Under the pieces are notes generated by a model that saw only the letters and a program-made list of their open reading frames with translations, did not search any database and had not been told where the DNA came from. The position numbers and the translations under genes are program-made. From contig CALVEM010000014.1 of assembly GCA_944326605.1 (NCBI GenBank), positions 1-56,023 on the forward strand: a stretch of DNA of 56,023 nucleotides, given 5' to 3'. Numbering within the stretch: the stretch's first letter is position 1; every line of letters begins with the position of its first letter. The stretch is from Candidatus Gastranaerophilales bacterium. GTDB lineage: Bacteria; Cyanobacteriota; Vampirovibrionia; Gastranaerophilales; Gastranaerophilaceae. This document shows positions 17,150-26,913 of this stretch, one piece after another.

Positions 17150-18994
17150 TTACTCCACAGTGACGGATTTTGCAAGATTTCTCGGCTGATCAACATCTTT
17201 ACCTAAAAATTCCGCGATATAATATGCCAGAAGCTGTAAAGGAACAATTGCTATAATCGGTGAGAACAACTCCTGTACATCAGGTACTCTGATTATATTC
17301 TCAAATAAATCATCCAGTTTTTCATCTTTAGAATTTGTAAGAGCAATCATTCTTGCGTTACGGGCTTTTGCCTCCTCGCTGTTAGAAAGGAGTTTTTCAT
17401 AAACAGAACCGTTCATCAAAATTGAAAGAACAGGCATTGTTTCATCAAGCATTGCTATCGGACCGTGTTTCAGTTCACCTGCCGGATAACCTGTTGCATT
17501 AATATAGCTTATTTCTTTTAGTTTTAAAGCACCTTCAAGCGCAGTCGGGAAATTTATGCCTCTTGCGATATAGATAAAATCTTTTGTATTTGCATAAGTT
17601 TTTGCAACTTTTTGAATATCTTCTTTATGTGCAAGAATTTGTTCAATTTTCTGCGGAAGAACCATTAATTCAGACTTCAAAGAAGTCAAAGTTGACGCTG
17701 CAATACTGTCTTTGATTTCGGACATATAAAGTGACAAAAGATAAAATGCCATCAACTGTGCAATATAAGATTTTGTAGCGGCAACTGAAACTTCAATACC
17801 GGCATTAACGGGAATTAAGCTGTCAGCTTCACGCGCCATTGCACTGTCAGGTCTGTTAGTAATAATTAAAACATGCGAACCCTTTGCTTTTGCCTGTTTT
17901 ATTGCAGTCAATGTATCAGCTGTTTCCCCTGATTGAGAAACACCTATCACAAGAGTATGTTCATCAGTTACAGTTTTTCTGTAAATGTACTCGCTTGATG
18001 CCTCAACATCAACTGCAATTCCGCAAAAACTTTCTATTAAATATTTACCAATCATTGCGGCATGCAAAGATGTACCACATGCAATAATCTGAATTCGATT
18101 TAATTTTTTCAAGGTTTCTTTGTTAAGTTTAACCTCGTTTAAAATTATATGTTCATCAGGAGCATGAAGTCTGCCTACAAGGATATTTCTTATAACATCA
18201 GGCTGCTCATGAATTTCTTTAAGCATAAAGTGCTTAAATCCCATTTTGCTCAAAGCAACCGGTTCCCAAGGCAAAAGCTCTACTTTAGGTTCAACTTTAT
18301 CACCGTTTTCATCTATTATAGACATTGAATCAGGAGTTAAAGTCGCAATCTGATTATCAGACAAATAAACAGCTCTTTTAGTGTGTTTAATAATAGCAGG
18401 GACATCTGATGCCGCAAAGAATTCACCATCTCCGATTCCAACAAGAAGCGGAGCATTTCTCTTTGTTATAACAAGTTTATTTTTACAGTCATTGTGCATA
18501 ACACAAATAGCATAAGCGCCCTCAATTTCTTCAGATGCAAGTCTTACAGCTTCTGTTAAATCTTTGCACTCAGCATATTTACGGGCAACAAGATGCGCAA
18601 CAGCTTCTGTGTCGGTTTGGGATCTAAAAATACAGCCGTCTTTAGATAACTCTTCCCTTAATTCCTTATAATTTTCAATAATACCATTATGAACAACAAC
18701 AAGATTACCGCAGTTACAAGTGTGCGGATGTGCGTTTAAAAGAGTAGGCGCACCATGAGTAGCCCATCTTATATGTCCGATACCCATAGTTGAACTGTTG
18801 TATTCATGTTCATGCCCTTTGAGTTCATCACGTAAATTCTGCAGCTTGCCGATAGCTTTATAAACTTTTATTTCATCTTCGCACATAACAGCGATACCGG
18901 AAGAATCATATCCTCTGTATTCAAGCTGTTCCAGACCGTCAAGCAAAATATCTACAACTGATTTATTACCAACATATCCTACTATTCCGCACAT
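17150..18994 (-). CDS. glmS: Glutamine-fructose-6-phosphate aminotransferase GlmS
   Basis: A 614-residue enzyme of normal length that makes glucosamine-6-phosphate, the first step toward UDP-GlcNAc for peptidoglycan and lipopolysaccharide. The N-terminal glutaminase domain begins MCGIVGYVGN with the catalytic Cys2, and has the LEYRGYDSSGIAV and GHIRWATHG motifs. Two SIS sugar-isomerase domains follow (IACGTSLHAAMIGK, GVSQSGETADTL, ARGINFPTALEGALKLKE), and the C-terminus ends DVDQPRNLAKSVTVE as expected. The ribosome-binding site GAGAGGAAAT precedes the ATG. I see no glmS ribozyme upstream. Confidence 0.97.
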   Translation of the reverse strand: MCGIVGYVGNKSVVDILLDGLEQLEYRGYDSSGIAVMCEDEIKVYKAIGKLQNLRDELKGHEHEYNSSTMGIGHIRWATHGAPTLLNAHPHTCNCGNLVVVHNGIIENYKELREELSKDGCIFRSQTDTEAVAHLVARKYAECKDLTEAVRLASEEIEGAYAICVMHNDCKNKLVITKRNAPLLVGIGDGEFFAASDVPAIIKHTKRAVYLSDNQIATLTPDSMSIIDENGDKVEPKVELLPWEPVALSKMGFKHFMLKEIHEQPDVIRNILVGRLHAPDEHIILNEVKLNKETLKKLNRIQIIACGTSLHAAMIGKYLIESFCGIAVDVEASSEYIYRKTVTDEHTLVIGVSQSGETADTLTAIKQAKAKGSHVLIITNRPDSAMAREADSLIPVNAGIEVSVAATKSYIAQLMAFYLLSLYMSEIKDSIAASTLTSLKSELMVLPQKIEQILAHKEDIQKVAKTYANTKDFIYIARGINFPTALEGALKLKEISYINATGYPAGELKHGPIAMLDETMPVLSILMNGSVYEKLLSNSEEAKARNARMIALTNSKDEKLDDLFENIIRVPDVQELFSPIIAIVPLQLLAYYIAEFLGKDVDQPRNLAKSVTVE

Positions 18995-19155
18995 ATATTT
19001 CCTCTCAATAATTATCTATACGAATAGATACATTATAGCATTGAAAGATCTAAAATTAAATATCCTTATAAAAGTTTTACATTAAACTTGCAAAAATAAA
19101 AAGAAACAGATAAAATAGAATTTAATCTCTGGCTAAAATAATTCAATATAAAAAA

Positions 19156-19830
19156 CTATTTAATCAGCTCTGATACTTTTGAAAGAAATACTCTTGAACT
19201 GTCCAAAGCCAAATTTATTGAATTCTGAGCAATTTGTGACCAATGGAAAAGATTGTTTTTATCGGGGATTTCGTTAGCAGAAGAACGTTCAACTACAGAC
19301 ACAAATAAATCCTCAAAATTATCATGGTTTAATAAGTCTTTTGAAGAGGTACTGTTTTCAATAAATTTATCTTCATTTTTGTATATAAAATTTTCAAACG
19401 TTAAATGAACAGGCTTTTCACACCATTTTTGAATAAAATTCCCCTGCTTTACATGAAGCCCTACACTCATATCATCAAGAAAATGTTTTGCCCTGCCTAC
19501 CTCATTTGCCATTAAAGTAAACTGACCATCTTTTAAAGCATTTAAAAAATTATTTACATGGAAATTATATCGTGCATAAGCATTATGCCCGCCGTCAAAA
19601 TCGAGAAAACTTGCTCTCGGACGGAGATAATTTTTCAACGGATAATAAAAATGAGTATTTGACTTAAATCCCAACTCATCAAAATCCGGAGCAATAACAG
19701 CATTTTCAATATCAGGTAAATATTTTTCCAGTTTCGGGAATTCTTCTGCTATAAGTTTTTTAACTATTTTTCTATGAGTATTATAATTAAATCCAAAGTT
19801 TATATTATTTTGAGTTTTCTGTACTTTCAT
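19156..19830 (-). CDS. Zinc-dependent phospholipase C-like protein without signal peptide
   Basis: A 224-residue protein from the ATG at 19830. After the tag MKVQKTQNNINFGFNYN it follows the all-helical zinc phospholipase C/alpha-toxin fold. Candidate metal ligands are H19, D49 or D51, H60, H116, D120, H126, H142 and E146. The spacing H116-D120-H126 and H142-E146 equals that of the Bacillus cereus enzyme. The N-terminal Trp ligand of secreted members, created by signal cleavage, is missing, and no Sec signal is present. Hydrolysis of phospholipid head groups is possible but untested. No ribosome-binding site is visible, and a TAAAAT box 7 nt before the ATG suggests a leaderless transcript. 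Confidence 0.65.
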   Translation of the reverse strand: MKVQKTQNNINFGFNYNTHRKIVKKLIAEEFPKLEKYLPDIENAVIAPDFDELGFKSNTHFYYPLKNYLRPRASFLDFDGGHNAYARYNFHVNNFLNALKDGQFTLMANEVGRAKHFLDDMSVGLHVKQGNFIQKWCEKPVHLTFENFIYKNEDKFIENSTSSKDLLNHDNFEDLFVSVVERSSANEIPDKNNLFHWSQIAQNSINLALDSSRVFLSKVSELIK

Positions 19831-19943
19831 AGCTATAATTTTATACAAAAATTTCCCGCTTGAAAAATATAGTTTAAGATATATTAAGTTGAAAAGCAAT
19901 TTTTTATATGAAAAATTTTTTTATTAATAAGGAAGGTTGGTTC

Positions 19944-20663
19944 ATGATAGAAGGAATTTATCTGCAAAACAATATAAAACCGGAATGTTCAAGTTCTTCC
20001 GACAAACGAGATAAAAACAAGATTTGTGATTATCCGCAATATAAAGAATTAAGCAAAGAAGCAAACTCTGCATCAATTGCTTATGCAACACCTCTTATTA
20101 ATAAACCTGAAATACCCCAAATTTCGCTGACTTCTCTGATAAAAAGACTAAAAGCACAGGGCAGAAGAGAAGGAAAAGATTTTATAATCAAAAATTACGG
20201 AAAAAATAAAAATCTAACGATAAATAATGAACACAACAAACCGGCTTATGTTTTGCATTACGACAATGGGAATTTAAACAGATGGAACGGACTTGAAATT
20301 TACAAATACAGAAACGGAAAACTTTCTGAAATAATCTCAAAACATGGCAACAATAAAACCTTTGTTCGTTCAAATTTTTACAATAATAATGAAATACCGC
20401 AAAGTACTTTTACAAAAGAAGGCTTAACATATCAAACAACACCTGAAGAATTCATCGAAACGTTGGGCAGTCAACAATTTCAGATAGATGCAGAAAATAA
20501 TCTTATAACTGTTTCCAATCATAACGGCTATAAAGAAGTTCGTTGGCTTGATACACCGGATGGAAATATTATAAGCATTAGTAATTACGACAATAAAGGC
20601 GAAGAAATTAAGCATATAACATTAAAAAAAGATCAAACAGAAATTGACAATTATTTTGCATAA
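19944..20663 (+). CDS. Unknown protein, 239 aa
   Basis: The start at 19944 (MIEGIYLQNNIKPE) has a strong AAGGAAGG site 7 nt upstream, whereas an earlier in-frame ATG at 19908 has none. The N-terminal 60 residues are polar and unstructured. From about residue 75 the protein is beta-rich with a repeated Asn/Tyr/Gly pattern (YRNGKLSEI, SNYDNKGEEI), reminiscent of YD-type or MORN-like antiparallel strands. There is no signal peptide and no catalytic motif. It is divergent from the phospholipase-C-like gene and ends at a shared terminator with clpB. I do not recognise the family. Confidence 0.65.
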   Translation: MIEGIYLQNNIKPECSSSSDKRDKNKICDYPQYKELSKEANSASIAYATPLINKPEIPQISLTSLIKRLKAQGRREGKDFIIKNYGKNKNLTINNEHNKPAYVLHYDNGNLNRWNGLEIYKYRNGKLSEIISKHGNNKTFVRSNFYNNNEIPQSTFTKEGLTYQTTPEEFIETLGSQQFQIDAENNLITVSNHNGYKEVRWLDTPDGNIISISNYDNKGEEIKHITLKKDQTEIDNYFA

Positions 20664-20694
20664 AAAATCCCTCTTTTAAGAGGGATTTTTTATT
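20664..20694. terminator. Bidirectional terminator between convergent genes
   Basis: AAAATCCCTCTT / AAGAGGGATTTT forms a perfect hairpin flanked by A- and T-rich tracts, serving both the gene at 19944-20663 and clpB. Confidence 0.9.
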
Positions 20695-23290
20695 ATGCTT
20701 TTTTGAAAACAATTTCGTCATTATCAACATCAATTATGACCTTGTCGCCTCGCAGGAACTTTTGAGCAAGAATTTGTTTTGACAGAGGGTTCTCGATTAA
20801 CTGTCTTATAACACGTTTCAATGGTCTTGCACCGTACACAGGATTAAAACCGCGTGTGGCAAGGAATTCTTTAGCATCATCGGTTATTTCAAAGTCAATT
20901 TCCTGATCTTTTAACAATTTTCTCAGATAATCCATTTGAATATCAACAATTTTTGTCAAATCCTGCATATTCAATGCTCTGAAGAAGATTGTTTCATCAA
21001 TTCTGTTCAAAAATTCAGGTTTGAACCTGCTTCTTAGAACTTCCAGAACCTTTTCCTTTGTGTCTTCAAAGTTCTGTTTAGAGCCTATAGAATTCAAGGT
21101 ATTTTCAAGAATTATATCGCTTCCGATATTTGATGTCATAATAATCAATGTATTTTTGAAATCGACTGTTCTTCCTTTTGAATCTGTCAAACGACCGTCA
21201 TCAAAAATTTGAAGCATAATATTGAAAACATCAGGGTGAGCCTTTTCAATTTCATCAAAAAGAACGACAGAATATGGTTTACGTCTGACAGCTTCCGTTA
21301 ACTGACCGCCCTCATCGTAGCCGACATATCCCGGAGGTGCGCCGACTAACCTTGAAACATTATGCTTTTCCATATATTCAGACATATCAATACGTATAAG
21401 CGCATCTTCATCGTTGAACATAAATTCCGCGAGAGATTTTGCAAGTTCAGTTTTGCCGACACCTGTCGGTCCTAAGAATAAGAAGGTACCTATTGGACGT
21501 TTCGGGTCTTTCAAGCCTGAACGGGCTCGGCGGATTGCATCGGCGACAGTATCAACAGCCTCTTCCTGACCGACAAGACGTTTATGAAGAATTTCTTCCA
21601 TATTAAGAAGCTTTTGTTTTTCGCTTTCCACAAGTTTGTTAACCGGAATACCTGTCCACTTGCTTACGACATTTGCAATATCTTCATCATCTATTTCTTC
21701 TTTCAGCAGTTTATTATCTGTTTTTTCTTTATTCTGAACAGCTTTTAACTGCTTTTCAAGTTCAAGCAGTTTTCCATACTTTAATTCAGCAGCAGTCTGC
21801 AAATCAGTATTACGCTCAGCTTCTTCTATTTTATTTTTAACTTTTTCGATTTCTTCTTTAATGCCTGCCTCACCTGTAATTGAAGCTTTTTCCTGCTCCC
21901 ACTGAGTTTTTAATTTGCCGATTTTACCTTCCAATTCATCTATCTGCTTTGACAAATCAGCAACTTTAGCTTTTGCATCTTCATCATCTTCTTTTTTGAG
22001 CGCTTCACGTTCAATTTCAAGCTGAATTTTTTGACGCATCATTTTATCAATCTCTTCAGGCATTGAATCAATTTCAATACGCAAAGATGAAGCAGCTTCA
22101 TCAATCAAATCTATTGCTTTATCAGGTAAAAATCTGTCTGTAATATATCTGTCAGACAATTTCGCGGCAGCAATCAGGGCGCTGTCAAGTATTCTAATTC
22201 CATGGTGAACTTCGTATTTTTCTTTCAAACCTCTGAGGATAGAAATTGTATCTTCAACAGACGGTTCTCCGACCATAACAGGCTGGAAACGTCTTTCTAA
22301 AGCAGGATCTTTTTCAATATATTTGCGGTATTCGTTAATTGTTGTCGCGCCGATAGTTCTCAATACACCTCTTGCGAGCATAGGTTTCAAAAGGTTGCCT
22401 GCATCCATTGAGCCTTCTGTCGCACCGGCACCGACTACTGTATGAAGTTCATCTATAAACATTACAATCTCGCCGTTTGAATCTTCAACTTCTTTTAATA
22501 CAGCTTTCAAACGTTCTTCAAATTCGCCTCTGAATTTTGCACCTGCAACAAGAGCGCCCATGTCAAGAGAAACAAGTTTGACATCTTTCAAACTTTCCGG
22601 TACATCTCCCCTTACAATACGCTGAGCAAGACCTTCAACTATAGCGGTTTTACCGACGCCCGGCTCACCGATTAAAACAGGGTTGTTTTTTGTTCGTCTG
22701 TTCAAAACCTGAATAATCCTTCTGACCTCTTCATCTCTGCCGATTACAGGATCTAATTTTCCTTTTCTGGCAAGAGCTGTCAAGTCTGTTGAATATTTTT
22801 CAAGCGCTTTCATATTTTCTTCAGCATTTTTATTATCCACTTTTTTATTACCTCTTATTTTTTTCATTACATTCAAAACTTTATTTGTATCCACGTTGTA
22901 ATTTCTCAATAGCAGTTGAATAGGGCTGTTATCAAGTTTTGTCATGGCAAGAAGAATTGATTCCGCGCTTATAAATTCGTCCTTAAATTCTTCTGCCTGC
23001 TGTCCTGCAAGATCCAGCAGTCTGTATGTCTGCGTTGACAAAAATACCTGCCCCGAAGGCGGACCCGAAATTGTCGGAAAAGAATTTACGACAGAAACAA
23101 TTTTATTTATAAATCCTTGCTCCAATAGCTTTAATTCTGTTAAATAATCTTTTATTGCGCCGTTATCTTTAATCATAGCAAGCATTATATGTTCCGGCTG
23201 CATCTCAGAATTTCTGTGTTCCTGCATAATTGCTCCTGCAGAATTCAAAAGTTCCTGAGAATAATTGGTAAACTTCTCAAAATTTGGCAT
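20693..23290 (-). CDS. clpB: ATP-dependent disaggregase ClpB
   Basis: An 865-residue Hsp100 chaperone that threads aggregated proteins through a hexameric pore together with DnaK. The layout is complete: N-terminal Clp_N repeats (1-145), AAA1 with Walker [19 protein letters not shown], the coiled-coil M-domain at about 405-525 (Glu/Lys-rich), AAA2 with [17 protein letters not shown], and the C-terminal domain with [16 protein letters not shown]. The start at 23290 (MPNFEKFTN) has an AAAGGAG site 9 nt upstream. An in-frame TTG 9 nt earlier is less likely. No HrcA/CIRCE operator is visible upstream. Confidence 0.96.
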   Translation of the reverse strand: MPNFEKFTNYSQELLNSAGAIMQEHRNSEMQPEHIMLAMIKDNGAIKDYLTELKLLEQGFINKIVSVVNSFPTISGPPSGQVFLSTQTYRLLDLAGQQAEEFKDEFISAESILLAMTKLDNSPIQLLLRNYNVDTNKVLNVMKKIRGNKKVDNKNAEENMKALEKYSTDLTALARKGKLDPVIGRDEEVRRIIQVLNRRTKNNPVLIGEPGVGKTAIVEGLAQRIVRGDVPESLKDVKLVSLDMGALVAGAKFRGEFEERLKAVLKEVEDSNGEIVMFIDELHTVVGAGATEGSMDAGNLLKPMLARGVLRTIGATTINEYRKYIEKDPALERRFQPVMVGEPSVEDTISILRGLKEKYEVHHGIRILDSALIAAAKLSDRYITDRFLPDKAIDLIDEAASSLRIEIDSMPEEIDKMMRQKIQLEIEREALKKEDDEDAKAKVADLSKQIDELEGKIGKLKTQWEQEKASITGEAGIKEEIEKVKNKIEEAERNTDLQTAAELKYGKLLELEKQLKAVQNKEKTDNKLLKEEIDDEDIANVVSKWTGIPVNKLVESEKQKLLNMEEILHKRLVGQEEAVDTVADAIRRARSGLKDPKRPIGTFLFLGPTGVGKTELAKSLAEFMFNDEDALIRIDMSEYMEKHNVSRLVGAPPGYVGYDEGGQLTEAVRRKPYSVVLFDEIEKAHPDVFNIMLQIFDDGRLTDSKGRTVDFKNTLIIMTSNIGSDIILENTLNSIGSKQNFEDTKEKVLEVLRSRFKPEFLNRIDETIFFRALNMQDLTKIVDIQMDYLRKLLKDQEIDFEITDDAKEFLATRGFNPVYGARPLKRVIRQLIENPLSKQILAQKFLRGDKVIIDVDNDEIVFKKA

Positions 23291-23299
23291 ACACGTCAA

Positions 23300-23591
23300 C
23301 TCCTTTAATAAAAATATATTATATTATCATTTTAACGTTATTTTTCAAAAAGTCATTGAAATTAATGTTTAATTAATAATTAATTGTTTATATTGACAAA
23401 ATATAATAATAGAGAAGCTTTGCCCCCCCCCATTTTGTAAGAATACCGGACAACTCGCTTCACACGCCACTCTTCACTAAAATAAAATAATAAATTTAAG
23501 TTCTATAGTTACTCAAATAATGAGCACAACAAAAATACTTTTTTAAGATATTGTTGACAATGCGGTGCCATTATTTAGGATGACTGGAAAA
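23300..23591. other. Gene-free spacer with a C9 tract
   Basis: A 290-nt AT-rich spacer upstream of clpB. It contains nine C at 23423-23431, which on the minus strand directly follow an AT pair to form ATGGGGGGGGG, and a GC-richer segment at 23440-23475 that looks like a dispersed repeat. No ribosome-binding site or sustained reading frame follows the tract. The clpB promoter probably lies at 23320-23360 (TATAAT-like runs). Confidence 0.5.
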
Positions 23592-23972
23592 TTAATTATG
23601 AACGACAGGATTTTGACTATCAAACGAAGTTAAATAAGCAACCGGTATCATCCCAATTAATGCACCAAACAATCCTGACAGAATAACTGCAAATATCGTA
23701 AGCAGCACAGCTTTAAACGAATTAAAAATTCTCTTTGAAGCTATTATTGCTAGCGATAACCCAACACTGAACAAAACAGCTGCAACCGAACCGAATAATA
23801 TTGCTAAACGCTGAATATCATTTGAAATTACAGCCTGCGGGTATAACACAAATATTAATATACCGCACACAAATCCTACCACAATTGAGCCGGCAATAGA
23901 ATAAAAAAGATAAAACCCTAATATCTCAATACCTGTTCTTTTTATTGATAAGTCAAATAAATTCTTAAACAT
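23592..23972 (-). CDS. Small integral membrane protein, unknown
   Basis: A 126-residue protein with four predicted hydrophobic helices (about 18-45, 58-82, 88-112 and a partial one), short polar loops and a basic N-terminus (MFKNLFDLSIKRTG). It starts 4 nt after recO and is probably translated from the same pilT-recO transcript. No family recognised. Confidence 0.65.
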   Translation of the reverse strand: MFKNLFDLSIKRTGIEILGFYLFYSIAGSIVVGFVCGILIFVLYPQAVISNDIQRLAILFGSVAAVLFSVGLSLAIIASKRIFNSFKAVLLTIFAVILSGLFGALIGMIPVAYLTSFDSQNPVVHN

Positions 23973-23976
23973 AATT

Positions 23977-24738
23977 CTATTTTATTTCCTGCAAAATATC
24001 CGTAGACTTAAATTTCTTTGAAGAATGAAGATTAATATACTCTTTCAAAAGTTCAAAACATACTGTACAGACCTTTTCATTAGCTTTTTCATCATATTCA
24101 GATACATAATCAAAATCATACTGCAAACACGCATTAAGAAAATCCCGCAGCTTGTGATGCATTAATGTGTGAATTTTAAAAGTCTGATTACATTCACTGC
24201 AAATTATACCGCCCATATTTGATGAAAAATACATATGCTCATCTTTGACCGGCTCACCACAGCACAAACAACTATCAAGTTCTATTCCAAAACCTGATAT
24301 AGCCATCATTTTTAATTGAAATTTTATAACAGTAATTAAAATACCGACAGTATCAACAGCATTTGAAATTTTATCCAGAGCTTTGTATAAAAGATCGTAA
24401 ATTTCTTTTGAACAGGGATCATCTTCCACTCCGAAATTATTTACAACTTCTGTTACATAGATGGAATAAAAAATTTTATCCATATTTTGTCTGGTTTTAT
24501 GAAAAGTATTAAGAGCTTCTGCCTGACAAATTCTGTCAAGATTTTTGCCTTTGTAAAGCATAAGTTTATTGGCTACAAGCAAATCCATTCTTGCACCCAG
24601 TTTACTTTTTGTTTTTTTAACCCCTTTTGCAACGCCTCTTATAAGTCCTTTATCCCTCGAATACATAACGATAATCTTATCTGCTTCACTCAAATTATAA
24701 GACTTAAGATTTATTGCATCCGTCACAAAATTGTTCAT
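23977..24738 (-). CDS. recO: DNA repair protein RecO
   Basis: A 253-residue recombination mediator that anneals single strands and, with RecR, loads RecA onto SSB-coated DNA. It has the N-terminal OB-fold (DAINLKSYNLSEADKIIVMYSRDKGLIRGVAKG), a helical middle and a C-terminal four-Cys zinc site (CLCCGEP and CSECN, about 157-182). Length is normal. It sits between pilT (22 nt upstream) and a membrane protein (4 nt downstream). Confidence 0.9.
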   Translation of the reverse strand: MNNFVTDAINLKSYNLSEADKIIVMYSRDKGLIRGVAKGVKKTKSKLGARMDLLVANKLMLYKGKNLDRICQAEALNTFHKTRQNMDKIFYSIYVTEVVNNFGVEDDPCSKEIYDLLYKALDKISNAVDTVGILITVIKFQLKMMAISGFGIELDSCLCCGEPVKDEHMYFSSNMGGIICSECNQTFKIHTLMHHKLRDFLNACLQYDFDYVSEYDEKANEKVCTVCFELLKEYINLHSSKKFKSTDILQEIK

Positions 24739-24760
24739 ACAACTATCTCGAATTTACACA

Positions 24761-25876
24761 CTATTTGCCTGATGGTCCAAATGTACCGTGGAATACTCCT
24801 CTGAACATCTGCTGCAATTCATTTTTATTATCAGAATAAGACATAGCAACATCTTCAGTTATCAATTCCTGTTCATATAATCTGTACAACGACGCATTCA
24901 TAGTAATCATATTATTGAAAGAACCTTTTTTAACAAGTTCGTATATTTCACCGAGTTTGTCTTTTTCTATAAAATCTTTAACAGTCGGTGTTACAACAAG
25001 AACCTCACATGCAGGACGTCGGCCGGCGCCGTTAGAAATCGGAATTAATTTTTGAGAAACTGTACCGCGCAACACCTGTGCGAGCTGAGATCTTACAAAA
25101 TCTCTGTCAGAAGGTTCATACATATTAACAATTCTGTTAACAGTTTGAATAGCATCATTAGTATGAATTGTTGCAAAAACAAGGTGACCTGTTTCTGCAG
25201 CCTTCAAGGCAGCAACCACTGTTTCCTTATCTCTGATTTCACCGATAAATATAACATCCGGATCCTGTCTTAAAGCATATTTAATACCGTCAGGGAAAGA
25301 CGGAGTATCAATCAAAACCTGCCTTTGAGAAACTATAGATTTTTTATTTGTAAAAATAAATTCAACCGGATCTTCAATTGTAATAATATGCTTCGGATAA
25401 TTCATATTAACATAGTCAATCAAAGAAGCAATTGTCGTTGATTTACCTGAGCCGGTAGGTCCTGTTATCAGGACAAGACCGTTATTTAATGTCGCAAACT
25501 GTTCTATAGATTCGGGCAGCATCAAATCTACTATACGCTTGATATTATACGGAATTGTTCTTATGACAAGTGCACTTTTCCCGAGCTGACGGCTTAAATT
25601 AACCCTGAAACGCGATACACCTCTAATTTCATAGGCGAAATCAAGATCAAACACCGCATTAACTTTACCTTTAAAATGAGTAGGCAATAATATATCATAC
25701 GCAATTGCAATATCATTTTCAGTTAAAAGAGGCATGTCAACTTTTGTAATTTTGCCGTCAATACGGATTGCCGGATGTTCATCGACCTGCAAATGAATAT
25801 CTGAAGCGCCGATTGCAACTGCCTTTTTTAAGAAGGCTATAATATTAAACTTGCTGTTAGAATAGTTTTCTGCCAT
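24761..25876 (-). CDS. pilT: Type IV pilus retraction ATPase PilT
   Basis: A 371-residue hexameric GspE-superfamily ATPase that drives pilus retraction and twitching motility. The N-terminal PAS-like domain carries GASDIHLQVDEHPAIRIDG. The motor domain has Walker A ITGPTGSGKSTT, the Asp box EDPVEF, Walker B LRQDPDVIFIGEIRD, the His box TGHLVFATIHTNDA, and the PilT-type QLAQVLRGTVSQKLIP segment. The usual C-terminal AIRNLIRE-like retraction motif is not obvious. No pilus-assembly neighbours are present, but three prepilin genes elsewhere in the window could be its substrates. Confidence 0.93.
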   Translation of the reverse strand: MAENYSNSKFNIIAFLKKAVAIGASDIHLQVDEHPAIRIDGKITKVDMPLLTENDIAIAYDILLPTHFKGKVNAVFDLDFAYEIRGVSRFRVNLSRQLGKSALVIRTIPYNIKRIVDLMLPESIEQFATLNNGLVLITGPTGSGKSTTIASLIDYVNMNYPKHIITIEDPVEFIFTNKKSIVSQRQVLIDTPSFPDGIKYALRQDPDVIFIGEIRDKETVVAALKAAETGHLVFATIHTNDAIQTVNRIVNMYEPSDRDFVRSQLAQVLRGTVSQKLIPISNGAGRRPACEVLVVTPTVKDFIEKDKLGEIYELVKKGSFNNMITMNASLYRLYEQELITEDVAMSYSDNKNELQQMFRGVFHGTFGPSGK

Positions 25877-26149
25877 AAATATCCTCTCAATTAAGAAAAA
25901 TTATAACATTTTTTTTCTGTCATGACAATAATATGTTTAATGTAACAATAATGTAACAATGGAATAAAAAAAGTAAATTTTAAAACGCAAAAATACTTTA
26001 TATAAATGTAAGGGAATTAAAAATTACAGGAAAAATTAATAATTGGATATTAAATAAATAATCAAGTTCTTCAAACGGTTAGAACGAGATGAAAAAGAAA
26101 AGGTTTATTTTTATACTCTCTCTCTTAATATCCTCGTGTTTATTTAATG

Positions 26150-26177
26150 TTGCCTCATTCAGGCAACTTTTTTTTGC
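26150..26177 (+). terminator. Terminator-like hairpin upstream of the methyltransferase
   Basis: GTTGCCT / AGGCAAC with a 5-base loop is followed by eight T. No confirmed gene ends before it, so it may insulate the restriction-modification genes from upstream transcription. Confidence 0.8.
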
Positions 26178-26196
26178 TTTGTAAAATTTACAAAAA

Positions 26197-26225
26197 TTGA
26201 CAATATAGCAATATTGTGGTTTTAT
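26197..26225 (+). promoter_or_regulatory. Promoter of the restriction-modification pair with palindromic spacer
   Basis: A perfect TTGACA (26197-26202) lies 17 nt from TTTTAT. The spacer contains the palindrome CAATATTG and a related AATATTGATATC follows, so a regulator-binding site overlapping the promoter is possible. Confidence 0.4.
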
Positions 26226-26250
26226 TAATATTGATATCAGAGGGGATAAA

Positions 26251-26913
26251 ATGGCTGTACAAACTGTTAAAAGTTTATTCAACAGAAAAAATAAAATTGA
26301 CGGTTTAACTTTATTAAATTCTATTGATACAGAAACTGTAAAAGTTGCATTTTTTGATCCGCAATACCGCGGTGTTCTTGATAAACTTTCATACGGGAAT
26401 GAAGGTGTCAGCAGAGGCAAAGCAAGAAGTTCTTTAACTCAAATGGAACCTGATACTATAATTAAATTTATAAATGAAATAAACCGTGTATTAGTTCCAA
26501 GCGGACATTTATTCTTATGGGTGGATAAATTCCATCTCTGTCAGGGAGTGCTTGAATGGTTTCTTAATACGGATTTAAATCTTGTTGATTTAATAACCTG
26601 GGATAAAGATAAAATCGGCATGGGTTATAGAACAAGAAGAAAGTCTGAATATCTAATTATATTCCAGAAAAAACCGATAAGGGCAAAAGATGTTTGGAAG
26701 TCGCATAATATCCCCGATGTGTGGACAGAAAAAGTAATAAAAGTACATCCGCATTCAAAACCGATAAAATTACAAGAAACGTTAATTTTAGCAACATCGG
26801 ATGAGAATGACATAATTCTTGACCCTGCAGCAGGCGGATATTCTGTTTTTGAAGCCTGTAAAAATACCAATAGAAATTTTATCGGCGGAGACATTGAATA
26901 TGGCGAAGATTAG
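26251..26913 (+). CDS. Site-specific DNA methyltransferase (beta-class, adenine or N4-cytosine)
   Basis: A 220-residue amino-methyltransferase. The catalytic motif IV comes first as FFDPQY (D36-P-Q-Y39, a variant of DPPY). The target-recognition region follows, and the SAM-binding motif I comes last (ILDPAAGGYSVFEAC, D191). This permuted order defines the beta class. It would methylate the exocyclic amine of A or C in a short recognition site, protecting DNA from the partner nuclease. The ribosome-binding site AGAGGGGATAAA is strong. It overlaps the next gene by 14 nt, which indicates translational coupling. Recognition sequence unknown. Confidence 0.88.
   Translation: MAVQTVKSLFNRKNKIDGLTLLNSIDTETVKVAFFDPQYRGVLDKLSYGNEGVSRGKARSSLTQMEPDTIIKFINEINRVLVPSGHLFLWVDKFHLCQGVLEWFLNTDLNLVDLITWDKDKIGMGYRTRRKSEYLIIFQKKPIRAKDVWKSHNIPDVWTEKVIKVHPHSKPIKLQETLILATSDENDIILDPAAGGYSVFEACKNTNRNFIGGDIEYGED

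Larger units (their letters stand above)
25877..26250. other. Spacer between pilT and the restriction-modification pair
   Basis: This 374-nt AT-rich stretch holds the divergent promoters of pilT and the methyltransferase plus a terminator-like hairpin at 26150-26177. A 31-codon frame at 26089-26184 encodes a hydrophobic signal-like peptide that runs through the hairpin. I do not call it a gene. Confidence 0.4.

Noticed and set aside
18995-19155. Possible glmS ribozyme upstream of glmS
   Set aside because: The AT-rich spacer shows no recognisable ribozyme core; the gene has an ordinary ribosome-binding site.
26089-26184. A 31-codon signal-peptide-like frame
   Set aside because: It ends inside a terminator-like hairpin, has no clear ribosome-binding site, and its hydrophobicity can arise from the T-rich sequence alone.
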